A stretch of DNA of 64,000 bases from Fragilariopsis cylindrus CCMP1102. Its lineage: Eukaryota > Bacillariophyta > Bacillariophyceae > Bacillariales > Bacillariaceae. The DNA lies in assembly GCA_900095095.1 (NCBI GenBank), contig FMBT01000426.1, forward strand, positions 54,817-118,816, given 5' to 3'. Shown here in pieces: positions 52,323 through 63,974 of this stretch. The number at the start of each line of letters is the position of its first letter. Positions within the stretch are counted from its first letter, which is position 1. A model generated the notes under the pieces. That model was not told the DNA's origin. It ran no database searches and worked only from the letters and a program-made list of their open reading frames with translations. The position numbers and the translations under genes are program-made.

Positions 52323-52352
52323 TGATGTGTGCTGTGTGTGAGCCTACATTGT
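52323..52352 (-). repeat. Right terminal inverted repeat
   Basis: Exact inverted match to 50457-50486. Confidence 0.9.
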
Positions 52353-52909
52353 AAGATAAATAATGAATTACAGTAGAAGTGTAAAAAAAGGTGTGCGACA
52401 CGAAGTCTGTTCGTCGTCCGCACGCGCGTAAAAATCATGTCAAAATTTAAAATATTATTTTTCCCACGGCCAACTAGTATGTTTGGTCTCTGTTATTCTT
52501 CTTGGAACTACATACACAAGTACCAGGAGATATGAAAGGAGGAGTCGACGTCGACGCTTATATTATTACGATTGGATTACGAGGATGAATACTATAGGAG
52601 ATATATCTTTAGATCTGTGTTCATATAATTTCGACTTTATTCTACAATTATATGTACGAAAAATATATTATAGCGCCGTATATAGTATCGAAAACAAGAA
52701 ATATCGATCTCAGCGTATATATTTTCTCCAAATAATATTTTGTGTTTGTGTTTGTGTTTCTTTTTGTTTTTGTTTGTATCTGTCAGAGTAAATAAACTCC
52801 ATGCAACGCTAATTGTTTTTGTGTGTGCAATCTAAATCCACGATATCTACAGGTTCGACAGTATTGATCAAAGCAAGTTCTCATCGTGATGTTACTGTAT
52901 ATTCGTAAT
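52353..52909. other. Intergenic region downstream of TIR element
   Basis: AT-rich with (TGTTTG)-type simple sequence near 52741-52780; no gene is supported. It is the 3' flank of the armadillo-like gene on the minus strand. Confidence 0.45.
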
Positions 52910-55246
52910 TCATTCAATAATTGGAAGCTTGCAAATTGTAATCAATTTATCAATACGTTTCCTCCTAATTTTGAGATCTTTCCTCACATGGAACAACAAC
53001 TTCAGCAGATCCATTTTCTTAAAGATCCTGTGTGTCGACGGGTGATGGGAAATTTTAAACAGAGAATCACACCCCGAAAGTTGCACCTTGCGAGAGTCGT
53101 TGTGATTCTTCATTGCAGCGATAATTGCCGCGGCAAGGTCCGGAGCGTAATTTTTAGATCTTCTACCAATGGCACTAATTACGCTTAAGGCAGCAACTTG
53201 AACTGTGACATAAGCAGATTTATTTTTCATTACGTTCATAATGATATTAATTCCATCCTTTAGGGCAATCTTGTGCGCAATCTTTTCATCGTTGATGCAA
53301 AGTTCCTTGGTCAAATAAAGTGTCCTCACAAGTTGTAGTGAGTGATCTCGATTGGATTGAATTGCGAGAAATAATTCCTTCTGGATCTTTGCTGGACTAT
53401 CCGAAGCTAGGTACTGTATAGCTGTAGTAGCAGCTTTCTTCACGTGGTCAGCATTTTCATCATCCGTAGCATTCCATATTTTAATAATGACAGCGATTGC
53501 ATTTAATTCTGACTCGCTAAGCTTTTTTCTGGCTGCTGGAAGCACTGCTAAGTTTATAATAAGGGCACACACATTATAACGCAAACGAGATTGGACTTCA
53601 ATAGAGATCTTCTTTTTCCTGAGAACGGCCTTGAGGATTACAGGTACAACTTCGGTTGCGGTTACAACTCTATTCTCCAAAGTCGGTGATGTGTTCATAC
53701 AATAGTGGGTCATTTGTACAAGAAAATGACATCCCATGGTTAAAAGCTCGATTCTATCTGGGTAATTTTTCATTGCAGTTTGCACAACATTCATACCATC
53801 ACTATTAATAATCTTTCTGACGTTCCCAACACAGTTCGATAATTGATTGAGTGCTTCAAATCCCCTCTCCAGCACCTTGTTATTTGAGATCCGTTTCTTC
53901 GGCGACAATTTACCCCATCTACTAATAGCGGCAATGATGAGATCGATGGCCCCTTCGTCAGCTATCTTCGACGAAACATCGGGATAGTACTCTATAAATT
54001 TTGTCATCGCGAGACATCCTTCACTTATGACCATACTCTGTCCACGATGTTTCTTCATCGCATTGCAAATCGTTTGAAATCCGTCAATGGATATAATACT
54101 CTTTGCGTTATCTTTATCGATTGACGTCATGTTATCTTTATCAACTGACGTAAGGATTTTACGAAGCCTTTCGCACGCTGCACCCTGAATCTTTTCGTCG
54201 CCATTGAATTCGATGGCAACTTTAATAACAGATTTCGGTTCCATCACTGTGATTTGGTGTACTTTCTGGCTGCCTACCGTAATCTTACATCGCTTCGAAC
54301 TGTTTGTCTTCGTATTAGTTCGAACTGTTCGTCTTCGTACTGATATTAGTCCCTGAGTGTTTACTGTAGAATTATGGGCTTGACTCGTTTCTGCAACAAA
54401 CCGCTGCGGTACTTTGCGTTTTCGTCTCTCACCATTCGAAGACTTCGCTTGCATCGTAGAAGGTGAAGAAGCTGATGATGCCGGTGTGACTGTCTGCATC
54501 CCCATATCCATTTCGGATGTATGCTGTAGTTCTGCACCAGTAGTGGTCTCGTCATCGTTTCCCTTTTTGATAACAATTTCGTCGTCGTCGTCGTCAATTA
54601 CGATTACTTCTTGTGGTTCCAACTTAATAGCATTTTGCTGACGAACTGCAGCACCAACGCGACGATCTGACTCAGAAGACTGTCGTTGCAGTAACTTGGC
54701 TTGTATCGTTTCCATGGTGTCGAGCATTTGTTTCTGCTTTGTTTCCATCTTTTTCATATCCATCTCCTGCTGCTGTTGCATCTCCTCACTCTTCAGTAAC
54801 ATTTTCTTCAGTAACTCTTCAGTCTTCGTATTTTCCGGTTGTGGTTGTAGGAACTGCTGCTGATAGTAACTGGCACCAACGGCAACTCCGTGTGGTGGTG
54901 GTGGAGGAGGAGGAGGAGGACCCCTACCAACAGGCTGGTGGCGATTATTATTATTATTATTATCATTATTATTATTATAGTAATACGGAGGATTGAAATG
55001 ACTGTCATATGGACTATAGGAACCGGCACGATTTCTACCGGTACAAACATAATGAGCATGGCTGCGGCTACTACGATCGCCTTCATGACCATGACTACTT
55101 TGACAAGGATGTTGTTGTTGATAGGGATGATTAAGACGAGATGGCGAGAATCCACTGCCATCGTCATTACCACCACCGTCGCCCCCACTAGAAGGACGGT
55201 CAGGATACTGTCTAGTATTCATTGTTGTGGATGATATTATCTCCAA
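52910..55246 (-). CDS. Armadillo-like repeat protein with disordered N-terminus and coiled coil
   Basis: The 778-residue single-exon protein starts MEIISSTTMNTRQ; the second Met (55222) is an alternative start. Residues ~1-130 are Gly/Ser/Asn/Pro-rich, including a (P)n run. Residues ~139-195 form a Met/Gln/Lys-rich coiled coil (TEELLKKMLLKSEEMQQQQE through METIQAKLLQRQ). A linker follows with an acidic cluster (VIVIDDDDDEIVIKKG) and a basic nuclear-type segment (GERRKRKVPQRF; RRRTVRTNTKTNSSKRCK). From ~335 to the end are ARM/HEAT-like helical repeats, for example AACERLRKILTSVD, GFQTICNAMKKHRG, GAIDLIIAAISRWG, GFEALNQLSNCVGN, GMNVVQTAMKNYPD, INIIMNVMKNKSAYVTVQVAAL and AAAIIAAMKNHNDSRKVQLSGC. 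ARM repeats bind protein partners. The partner is unknown and nuclear location is inferred. Confidence 0.78.
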   Translation of the reverse strand: MEIISSTTMNTRQYPDRPSSGGDGGGNDDGSGFSPSRLNHPYQQQHPCQSSHGHEGDRSSRSHAHYVCTGRNRAGSYSPYDSHFNPPYYYNNNNDNNNNNNRHQPVGRGPPPPPPPPPHGVAVGASYYQQQFLQPQPENTKTEELLKKMLLKSEEMQQQQEMDMKKMETKQKQMLDTMETIQAKLLQRQSSESDRRVGAAVRQQNAIKLEPQEVIVIDDDDDEIVIKKGNDDETTTGAELQHTSEMDMGMQTVTPASSASSPSTMQAKSSNGERRKRKVPQRFVAETSQAHNSTVNTQGLISVRRRTVRTNTKTNSSKRCKITVGSQKVHQITVMEPKSVIKVAIEFNGDEKIQGAACERLRKILTSVDKDNMTSIDKDNAKSIISIDGFQTICNAMKKHRGQSMVISEGCLAMTKFIEYYPDVSSKIADEGAIDLIIAAISRWGKLSPKKRISNNKVLERGFEALNQLSNCVGNVRKIINSDGMNVVQTAMKNYPDRIELLTMGCHFLVQMTHYCMNTSPTLENRVVTATEVVPVILKAVLRKKKISIEVQSRLRYNVCALIINLAVLPAARKKLSESELNAIAVIIKIWNATDDENADHVKKAATTAIQYLASDSPAKIQKELFLAIQSNRDHSLQLVRTLYLTKELCINDEKIAHKIALKDGINIIMNVMKNKSAYVTVQVAALSVISAIGRRSKNYAPDLAAAIIAAMKNHNDSRKVQLSGCDSLFKISHHPSTHRIFKKMDLLKLLFHVRKDLKIRRKRIDKLITICKLPIIE

Positions 55247-56652
55247 CTATGTTTGTTATTTGACCGAAAGAACAACAGAAACAAAATCGAGAAAATGAAT
55301 TGAATTTTTATGTTATTATGTTGATGTTGCATTCCCTCTCTTTATTGCATAATTTTGTTGTTTCTTTTGCTTTTTGTGTTATCGTTTTCGTTTTCGTTTT
55401 CTCGTTGGGTTCTCAGTTTGTCGTTTCTTCGTTCATTTTGCGCTGCAGCTTATGAATACTCCCTTTATACACAATTGAGAAAGGAATAATACTCCATTCT
55501 CCATTCTCCACGGTGAGAGTGTCATGTTAAGACGCGACATTCCACTTTTATGCGTGTCATCATCATCTCACACAACATTAACGAAAAATTATTCTTGTGC
55601 GTGCCTCACTCGATGTCTCAACTGACAACCGTGGAGATTTTTGTTTTGTTTTATTTTGTTTTGTCCTGGGTTTGTTACGTTCTGTGGATCTGTTGAGAGA
55701 AGAGATTTAATGCAATAGCCTAAGAGTATGAGATTGCAACATTGCATCACGAAGTACAGTTACCAAAGAAAAATGGATAAACACCTTTTGTACCTTGATT
55801 TGAGTCGTGCCAAAAAATATATTAGGGGGCTAAAGGAAACTTGCCATGATAATTTTTTTAAATTGAAAATAAAAACTCAACCTTATGTATTACTGTATTA
55901 GAAAGAGGGATCTAGAGCAAAAAGCGGATAGTAGTGTTTTCTATGTTAGCATAGGTATGTTAGGATGATGTGTAAGTATAGGACTGGGGAATCAATGGGA
56001 CATTTCCATACTAGTTTTTGTCATAAATGAACGACTATGGTATAGTGTTACTGTACAGTATATGAAATAAAAATATCTAAAAATATTATAGCAATATACT
56101 CATGACTGACTTTACTCTTGTGTCACGAGCTAGCTTAGTTTGTTGTTATTCTTACAGTATACAAGACTCAGATTGCCCACGAATCAACAAGACATTGTAG
56201 TACTTTTATCACGTGTTGACTTAACACGCAATTCAACGGTTAGCGATGAATCTATGAAATGCTTGGTTGCTGCCTATATTTGTGCCTCAATGAACTAAAG
56301 CACAAGAAACAAACGAAGATTATCAAATGATCCCTAGCTAGTAAGAAAAGATCATCATCTATCATCGAAGCAAATCCTACTAACAGCGAACAGGAGGTCT
56401 AGAAGACTACTAGTAAACGGCATCACATTCGAGACACAAAGAATCAAGATATAGCCAGAGTTTGGACTATCGAAAGGAAAAAGCGATCATAAATATATTG
56501 ATTGGAATTGGATTTGGATTGGATTCACTGGCAATAAATAATATTGTACACAACAAAACGACGAAATCAAGCCCGTTTTTGAACAGAGGAAAAGAAAAAC
56601 TTGCCGAAAAAAATTGTTTGCGGGTACAAATATACAATATACTGTACTGCAA
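55247..56652. other. Divergent intergenic region (armadillo gene / BIG gene)
   Basis: This 1.4-kb region holds (GTTTTC)/(TTTTGT) simple repeats at ~55386-55410 and ~55640-55665. I see no coding frame or RNA gene. Confidence 0.5.
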
Positions 56653-59600
56653 ATGTCGTCATTCTTTTCTACTTCGAGTTCAGCAGCAGATTCCAAAGTT
56701 GCTGCTGCTGCCACAGCAGCAGCCACACCATTGGAAACTACTACTACTACTACTGGTGCAACAACAAATCAAAAGTCACCTCATTATCATTTTATTCATT
56801 CAATGATTCTTCCATCGACTGTGAAGATACAAAAAGAATTAAAAGGAAGAAAATTTAAGGTACGTCTTTTTTTGTGTGTGTGTTTGTTTGTGATGTGTTT
56901 TGTGCTTTGTGTTTGTTACGTCTTTGGGTCGTGTTGTGTTGTCCCAATCAATCAACGTCCAATCTTATATCCAACATAATCTCACCACAATACAATCATT
57001 TCTTCATTACTATTGAAAACTTGTGAAAAACTTAGGAGGTACAATCAAAATTAACAGAAGCTATCACATTATTAAAATTATTTCAATTAGAATCATGGAC
57101 ACCCCCAGTACCGGAAGCAGTAGCAGCAGCTGAAAAGAAAGAAATGAATGGCGACAATGACAGCAAAAGTCAACAACAACAATATCCACCTTCTTTTCTT
57201 ACATTAACATCAGCATCATCATCTGAAAAGAAGGATGAAATGAATGGCGACAATGACAATGCTACACAAACAACAGATGCTACCGACGATAATCCTAGTA
57301 GTAGTAGTGCCGCTGCTGCTGCTGCTGCTGCTGCCGTCGCTGGTACTAGTAGATCATCCACTGCTGGTGCTGCTGGTGCTGCTGCTGCTACTATTGTTGT
57401 GACTACTACAGAAGATGATCCATTCACAAAAATTCCAATGCATGAATCCATTCAAGTGGCAGTAGATGCCTATATTTTAACAATATCACATGAATTAATT
57501 GGTAAATCCATCTATAAAATTGCCTGTCAGGAAGCATTGGAATGTCTTGAACAATTGGTCATTCGAGAATATATTAGTGGACGAGCTGGTGGTCGTGATG
57601 ATCCTACTGGATCAGGATCAGTGGCTGTTACAACACGTACACGTGAACAACATGAACAACAACGTAATAATGCTGCGAATGGTAATGGTGTTGTATCAGG
57701 AGGAGGAGGAGGAGCAGCAGCAGCAGGAGGAAGTGGATCAGTATCACAAAAGAATATAGCAGTATCACAAATACATCAATTATTAGAAGGATTACATAAA
57801 TGTAGTGAAAGTGCCACAAAGATGCCAACAATACATTCCCATATTGCACGAACCACTAAAGCACTTATGACATCACCACGATGTGGTATCCATGAGGCAT
57901 CCATGTTATTAGGGATACGAATTGTATTTCATTCCTACTTAGTATCCAATGACGATTCCTGTCGAACTGCATCCAAGGAAGCATCATTAGATATAATTGA
58001 ATACATGTTACGACGATTAGAAACTGATTCAAATCCAATTCCATCATCCTCATTATGGTATACCGATTGTTTTTATATGTATCGATCATTAGTCAAATTA
58101 AGTTCCAAAGAAATTTCCGGTATTGATGAAAATACCACCAAGGCATCCGTATTACAACAAAAAACATCCTTCTTTTGGGATACATCCTCCTCAAATACTG
58201 TGGATCCATTAGCACTTCATAATAAGATATTAAGTTTAGAATTACAGGTACAGGCAATGGAATGTGCTGGACCGACATTTTGCAATGGTGAAAAATTTAT
58301 ACAATTAATACAAAGTCAAAATGGTTCGATTGCATTATTTAAAAATTGTATGTCCCAATGTACACAGGTGGCCTATGTGAGTCAACAAGTATTTTTAATT
58401 ATGTGTTATAAATTTAAATCACATATCCGTGATGAAATACAAGCCTTTATGTCGAATATTTTCTTTAAAGTATTAGAATCCGAAAATTCCGCTTTTAGTC
58501 AAAAAGCATTAGTATTGGAATCATTGCGATCAATCTGCAATGATCCATTTTTATTAAGTCAAATATTTTTAAATTATGATTGTGACTTTGATTCCATGAA
58601 TTTATATAAAGATATTGTGTTTCATTTAGCACAATTATGTGGCAGGTCAACAATGATGTCAATGGATATTAGTGGTGGTGGTGGTGGGGGACGATCACAA
58701 AAATTAAAGGATGTAGTGGAACACACTGAATTATCATTAGCTGGTTGCGAGGTATTAGTAACAATATTACAAGCATTCCTAAAAGCATTGAATATTCAAG
58801 TTAGTGATAGTGATACTAGTATTGATATTGCTGGAAAAAAAAATACGCAAAGATTTAAATATTGAAGATGTCAGAACATCTGGTTCACGTCGATCATCGA
58901 ATTTTCGTAGAAGTTCGATGAACAACAACAACGTACGATCATCAATTATATCAACGAATACTGCAGCAACTAACGGAGTGACGACGACGAAAACGATCGA
59001 TAATGATGATGGTATTATCGTTGAAGCTGTTTCTACTGCGCCACCAGAAATGATGCTGAACAATAACGGTACCAATAATAAGCAAGGAGGGGAAGGTGGT
59101 GAAGAAGATGATGATACCGATGCTGCAGCTGCTGCCGCCACAGATGATGTGACAGGAACGATTCTTGGATTTTTTGAAAAGAAACGTAATGCGGAACAAA
59201 ATCTTGAATTGGGTGTAGTAAAATTTACAATGGATATGAAAAAGGGATTACAATTCTTTATCGAAAATGGGTTTGTGAAATGTGACGCAAAGTCCATTGC
59301 ACAATTCTTTTTAACGAACAAGGACCGACTTGATAAGACACAGATGGGTGAAGCATTAGGCCGGGAAACGGATGCGGCATTTATAAAGAAACCAGCCGAT
59401 TTAGATCCAGAAAAAGGTGGAAAAGGATTTTTCTTACGGATATTATCACACTATATCGGTGAATTAGATTTTACCGATATGTGTTTCGATATAGCTATAC
59501 GATTATTCCTATCGGGGTTCCGTTTACCAGGGGAGGCACAGAAGATTGATCGGATTATGGAAAAATTTGCGGAACGGTACACACTTCAAAATCCTGATAT

Positions 59601-62600
59601 ATTCCCCTCGGCGGATACTGCATTCATATTAGCATTTTCGGTAATTATGCTTAATACCGATCTACATAATCCATCAATCAAAGAAGAACGGCGGATGACA
59701 ATTGATTCTTTTTTAAGAAATAATCGTGGAATTGGTGATAATGGAACGGACCTACCAAAAGATTTCTTGACGGGTATCTTTGTGCGGATTAAAGAAGAAC
59801 CATTCTCATTGAAGGAAGATGATGCCGCAAGAGAAAAGGTTGCAGAAGATACTACTACTAACATACTTGGTGACAACGGTGGCCTGCTCGGTGCTGGACT
59901 TTTTGGAACGACCTCGGAAGAAAGGAAGAAGGCAAAATTCAAAAAGGAACGTGAGGATATGGTCCAAGCAACAGAATTGTTGATCCGTCGTAAGAAAGGT
60001 AGGAAGTCCAAATCTGAAAATTTAACAGATGCGGTGGATCCTGCACACGTCGTGAAGCCTATGTTTGATGTAACGTGGGGTGCTATTATCGGTACCTTAT
60101 CTCAAGTTATGGAATGTTCCAACGATGAACGATCGATTGCTGTTTGCCTTAGTGGGTTCGTTTATGCCATCCGGATATCTTCTCATAGCAATATGTCATT
60201 GGCACGGGATACATTTTAGGTTCACTGCGAAATTCACATACCTAGGTTCCGTGAAGGAATTGAAATACAAAAATATTGAGACTATTCGAACATTAATCAA
60301 TATTGCTATAACGGATGGAGAATATCTCGGTGAAAGTTGGGGTCCTGTTTTACAATGCATATCCCAACTCGCACGGATGCGTATGTCAGCATCGGGTCTT
60401 GATACCGATGAGTCTTTTCTTCAGGATTCTACTCATTCTGGAACATCACCAGCGAAGAAAGAATCGTCGGCGTCGTCATCCAGATCGATGTTCGCCCGTG
60501 AAACGAAAGCGGATGCGCTGAAGGAGACAGAAACAACAAATTCGCGTATCGTATTGAATGCAATTAGTGAACAACTCATCGATCAAGTATTTTCATCGTC
60601 GACGAAACTATCCGCACATAGCCTTGCATTATTCATTGAACAATTGATCGCTGTTGCAAATTCAGAAATTGAGGGGGATTCAAAAAGTGGGATCACTGGA
60701 GTAAGTACCTCCACATCAGGGTCTAATCATGGAGAAACCGGTCCGAGTGTTTTCTCTATGCAACGGCTTGTAGAAGTTGCCGATTATAACATGCATGTCC
60801 GACCACGATTTGTGTGGGCGCAAATATGGGATATGATGGCAAAGTTCTTTACGAAGAATGGTTGTCATAACAATCCTATGGTTAGCGTGTTTGCCGTTGA
60901 TGCGTTGAAACAATTAAGTTTGAAGTTTTTAGAGAAACCGGAAGTTTCCGATTTCCACTTCCAACGATTATTTCTACAACCGTTTTCTACTTATCATGGA
61001 AAATCCCGACACGCGCCAAGAAACTAAAGAGGTTATATTAGCATGCGTTTGATCAGATGATCAATACACGAGCCGTTAATTTGAAAAGCGGATGGAGGAT
61101 TTTTTTTGATATTCTCACTGTTGCTGCAAATGACAAAATAATAAAGTATCTATTCATTCGTTAAATATCCTACAGGGAACTCTTGACAAGCATTTGGATA
61201 CACTTAGTATATTAATATGTATAGACAACAAGGAAGGAAAAAGGGGACGATGACGACGACGCTGTAACTATCCAGAATCATCGTAATTCGAATGCGGAAG
61301 ATTTTCTTGGTATGTGCCGAGCATCTTTGTCATTTATTGCTAAGACAGAATCTCACATCCCATTGGTGTGTCCATGCGTGCACTATGTCATACCGCAATT
61401 TATGCTGATTTGATAGCAAGTAAAAGGATTTTGCCGCCTCTTTCAGGGGCTCAGTTTCTGATTCAAATTCTCCAGGTTACACTTACGAAGGACTCGACGA
61501 GAAAGAAGCATTGGAGATGGTGCTATGGCGTACTTTACTTGAGGGACTTGCTGAAGGAGTACGAACAACAAGTCAAAGCAGAGAGGGGGTGTTGGTAACC
61601 TTATTCAACGTGGTAGTGTACTCGCACTCCGTGCAATACTTCTTCGTCATGGGTCGGTATTCTCGGACGATCAATTACGTGGTGTACTAAAGGAAACGAT
61701 CCTTCCATCCTTCCAGGAAGCCGTCCGAAAATGATACCTCCCCAGTTACGTCCATAACTTCCGAATCGCCGTCTATGTCAAGCCTAGATTTCCTTGCTGC
61801 TCCTTTACCAATCCCGCCTGATTGTGATGATGATGGACTGCTTAAGTTCGAACATGTTTCGAGACAATCAGATAGGTATGTTTAAAAACAGGCACTGCGC
61901 CGCTCTCTCGCTCTCTCTATATATCTATTACATTTTCAAACCTAATACTTACTAACCACTTTCCCTTTTCTTACGACTATTCTTACCGATAAAGAAATCC
62001 CCGATCGATGGGTCCGGCAGAAATTATTACTTGAAGCGACTTTCACTGATATGAGGAACGGAGGAGGAGGTGATTTGTCGGAAGCGTACAAGTTTGCGAA
62101 AAAGGACATGGAATCAAGAGATGACGAAGAACAGCCTTTCCCCGATAGCTGGGTATCAACCACAGCTCCAATCGCACTTGGAACACTAACTGATCTATCT
62201 ACTGAGGTTATGCTAATTCGTGTGCGAAAGGTGCAACTTTTATGGAGGTCCACTGTTGGAGATATATATCAGCAGTGGTGTAACGGAGACATCACCAAGT
62301 GGGTACCGTGTGAAGCAGTTGTACGAATTGCCACATCCGAATTGGAACGTTTAATGAAACGAGTTATGCATGATGTAACAGAGATTGATACGAATGATTC
62401 CAAGGTATGGGCGAATGAAATGGTCGGATTTTATGCAGCAGTTCTGCAGAATAATTTGGAAGTGGAACAGGAAATGATGGATATGCTATTGGATGCGAAA
62501 TTTCGAGCACTCAATACATCATCATCATCGGACAGTACGAAGTCGAATGGCGGTACATTGGTCGCGAAGGGACTTCGAGTAAAGACCGACTTCGGTGCGG

Positions 62601-63624
62601 GGACGCTACAAGATAAGCGAAGTATCGCAGACGTCGATGGAAAGAAGATGGTACTAGAAACATCCAACTTGAGTATGGAATTCTCTTTCGTCCCAAATTC
62701 GAGACTGCACGCACCCCCCGTACCCCACGATTGTCTGTGGAAACTTTTGCGAAACTTGATTCAAAGTTTAGCTCGCCAGATTCACCGGAATGGATGAAAC
62801 TCTTACCTGCTTTGAAACTACGATGCGTTGCAGCTCACTATCTTCAACAGATTTTGTTGTCATTACGCGAAGAGGAATTGATCGGGGTTTATTTCAAAGG
62901 AAACATATCAGATCTATTAAAGACATTGAACATTTCACGAGAATTTGCTGAGGATGCTGTAAAGAATGAAGATATTGCGCATGCCTTTCAAGAGGCGATA
63001 CTTAGCGATTGGGGTCTCAACGAGGATAGTATGGGGGAGGAAGCATTGGACAACATTGCGCGATTGAATAACACTCAAGGTAGTGCAATGTTCTTTTGAC
63101 ACAGACAGCTGGTGCAACGAATGGTGTAATCCGCTTCCTAAGCGCTCTGTACGATCACAACCACGAAGAAATAATGCACAGCAACAGTAGCAGAAGCAGT
63201 AGCAGTATTAATGGTGATGGAGGAGAAGAACTACAATGGGATCGAAGAGTCTTCGCTGGTCAATACCTATCAAATATTATGCAAGATATATTCTTTAAAT
63301 TTGCAGAAATCGGAATCGAAAGAAGGCCATAAAGTCGATCCGAATGTATGGAGGAACACAAATGAAAGTGGTGTAAAAGTTGCTATATATTGTACATCAT
63401 TTGCTTCTGTAGTTGTTGGTTTATTACAAGCAATGTTATCATTTGAACCGAGTCTTATAGAACGAAATAAAGCTGCATTTTTCCCTATGGTATGTGAACT
63501 AGTTGGTGTACAAAGTGACGAAATACGTAGACTAGTTCGAAGAGTATTAACAGAAAAATTTGGTCCGTTGCTTGGACTTGGACAAGATACATCAGGACAA
63601 CACCGAAAACGACGTCAAACATGA
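56653..63624 (+). CDS. BIG-class ARF guanine-nucleotide exchange factor (Sec7 domain), frame disrupted after 58.8 kb
   Basis: Exon 1 (56653-56859) joins exon 2 at 57036 through a GT-AG phase-0 intron. The N-terminal DCB region (VQSKLTEAITLLKLF; FTKIPMHESIQVAVDAYILT) and a HUS-like region (~57780-58660) are intact. The Sec7 domain (~59165-59810) has the catalytic glutamate-finger motif FRLPGEAQKIDRIMEKFAERY, with MLNTDLHNP. HDS-type helical blocks follow, including FMPSGYLL-region sequence, KYKNIETIRTLINIAI, SFLEKPEVSDFHFQR-type and KSGWRIFFDILTVAAND, and C-terminal blocks up to 63624. Such proteins activate ARF GTPases on the trans-Golgi network for vesicle budding. The first slip is an A9 run at 58836-58844 where A8 would keep frame; others lie near 60214, 60980, 61050, 61135, 61250, 61365, 61450, 61590, 61730, ~61990 (near an intron starting 61876), 62740, 63095 and 63310. 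All are single-base; no substitution stop is needed. Confidence 0.8.
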
Positions 63625-63839
63625 TCTTCGGTGGATAGCACATCAACATTATCGAGATGATGATATAGATAAAGTAGATTAAAAAATATGAATGACTATG
63701 TTTATCTTCAATACATAAAATTACTTAATAATTGATTATTCCTATGTACAATTGCACACGCAACAAATCAGCGGCGATCTACGGACAAAACGGTTTTCTG
63801 GAGTCCATCGTTGATTTGCCAAATCAGATGGAAAAATTT
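63625..63839. other. Convergent spacer at window end
   Basis: A short AT-rich spacer between the end of the BIG-type gene and the minus-strand gene entering from the right. Confidence 0.5.
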
Positions 63840-63974
63840 CTAGTATGACGGGAATGAATTGATCACGGCTTCTGCCCACGCCTTGTAGTATTGTTCACCA
63901 CGAATGTTCTCTTTCTGTTCAATTTGAAGAAATTTTCCGTCATACCTGGTGGGTTCTGTGGAAAAATATACCAC
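63840..63974 (-). CDS. Partial C-terminal exon of an unidentified gene (continues beyond the window)
   Basis: Read on the minus strand, an open segment encodes VVYFSTEPTRYDGKF, then LQIEQKENIRGEQYYKAWAE and AVINSFPSY, followed by a TAG stop at 63842-63840. The composition is that of a folded protein rather than translated AT-rich DNA. An AG acceptor-like dinucleotide (63976-63975) directly precedes the open segment; upstream the same frame meets a TGA, so an intron (or a frame error) is required. The family is not recognised. It converges with the BIG-type gene. Confidence 0.5.
   Translation of the reverse strand: MVYFSTEPTRYDGKFLQIEQKENIRGEQYYKAWAEAVINSFPSY

Larger units (their letters stand above)
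50457..52352. mobile_element. DNA-transposon-like element with 30-bp perfect terminal inverted repeats
   Basis: Positions 50457-50486 begin ACAATGTAGGCTCACACACA and end CACATCA; 52323-52352 is the exact reverse complement. The 1.9 kb between them differs in texture from its surroundings and includes a tandem array (50771-51470). Duplicated CCTA-AAATGGCCCATTT motifs lie near the left end (50494 and 50669). I see no intact transposase and no clear target-site duplication at either end, so the superfamily is unassigned. A non-autonomous or decayed TIR transposon is the best explanation. Confidence 0.75.

Noticed and set aside
50457-52352. Assigning the TIR element to hAT, Mutator, PiggyBac or Harbinger
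   Set aside because: The flanks show no matching 2-, 3-, 4-, 8- or 9-bp target duplication and there is no recognisable transposase, so a superfamily label would be a guess.
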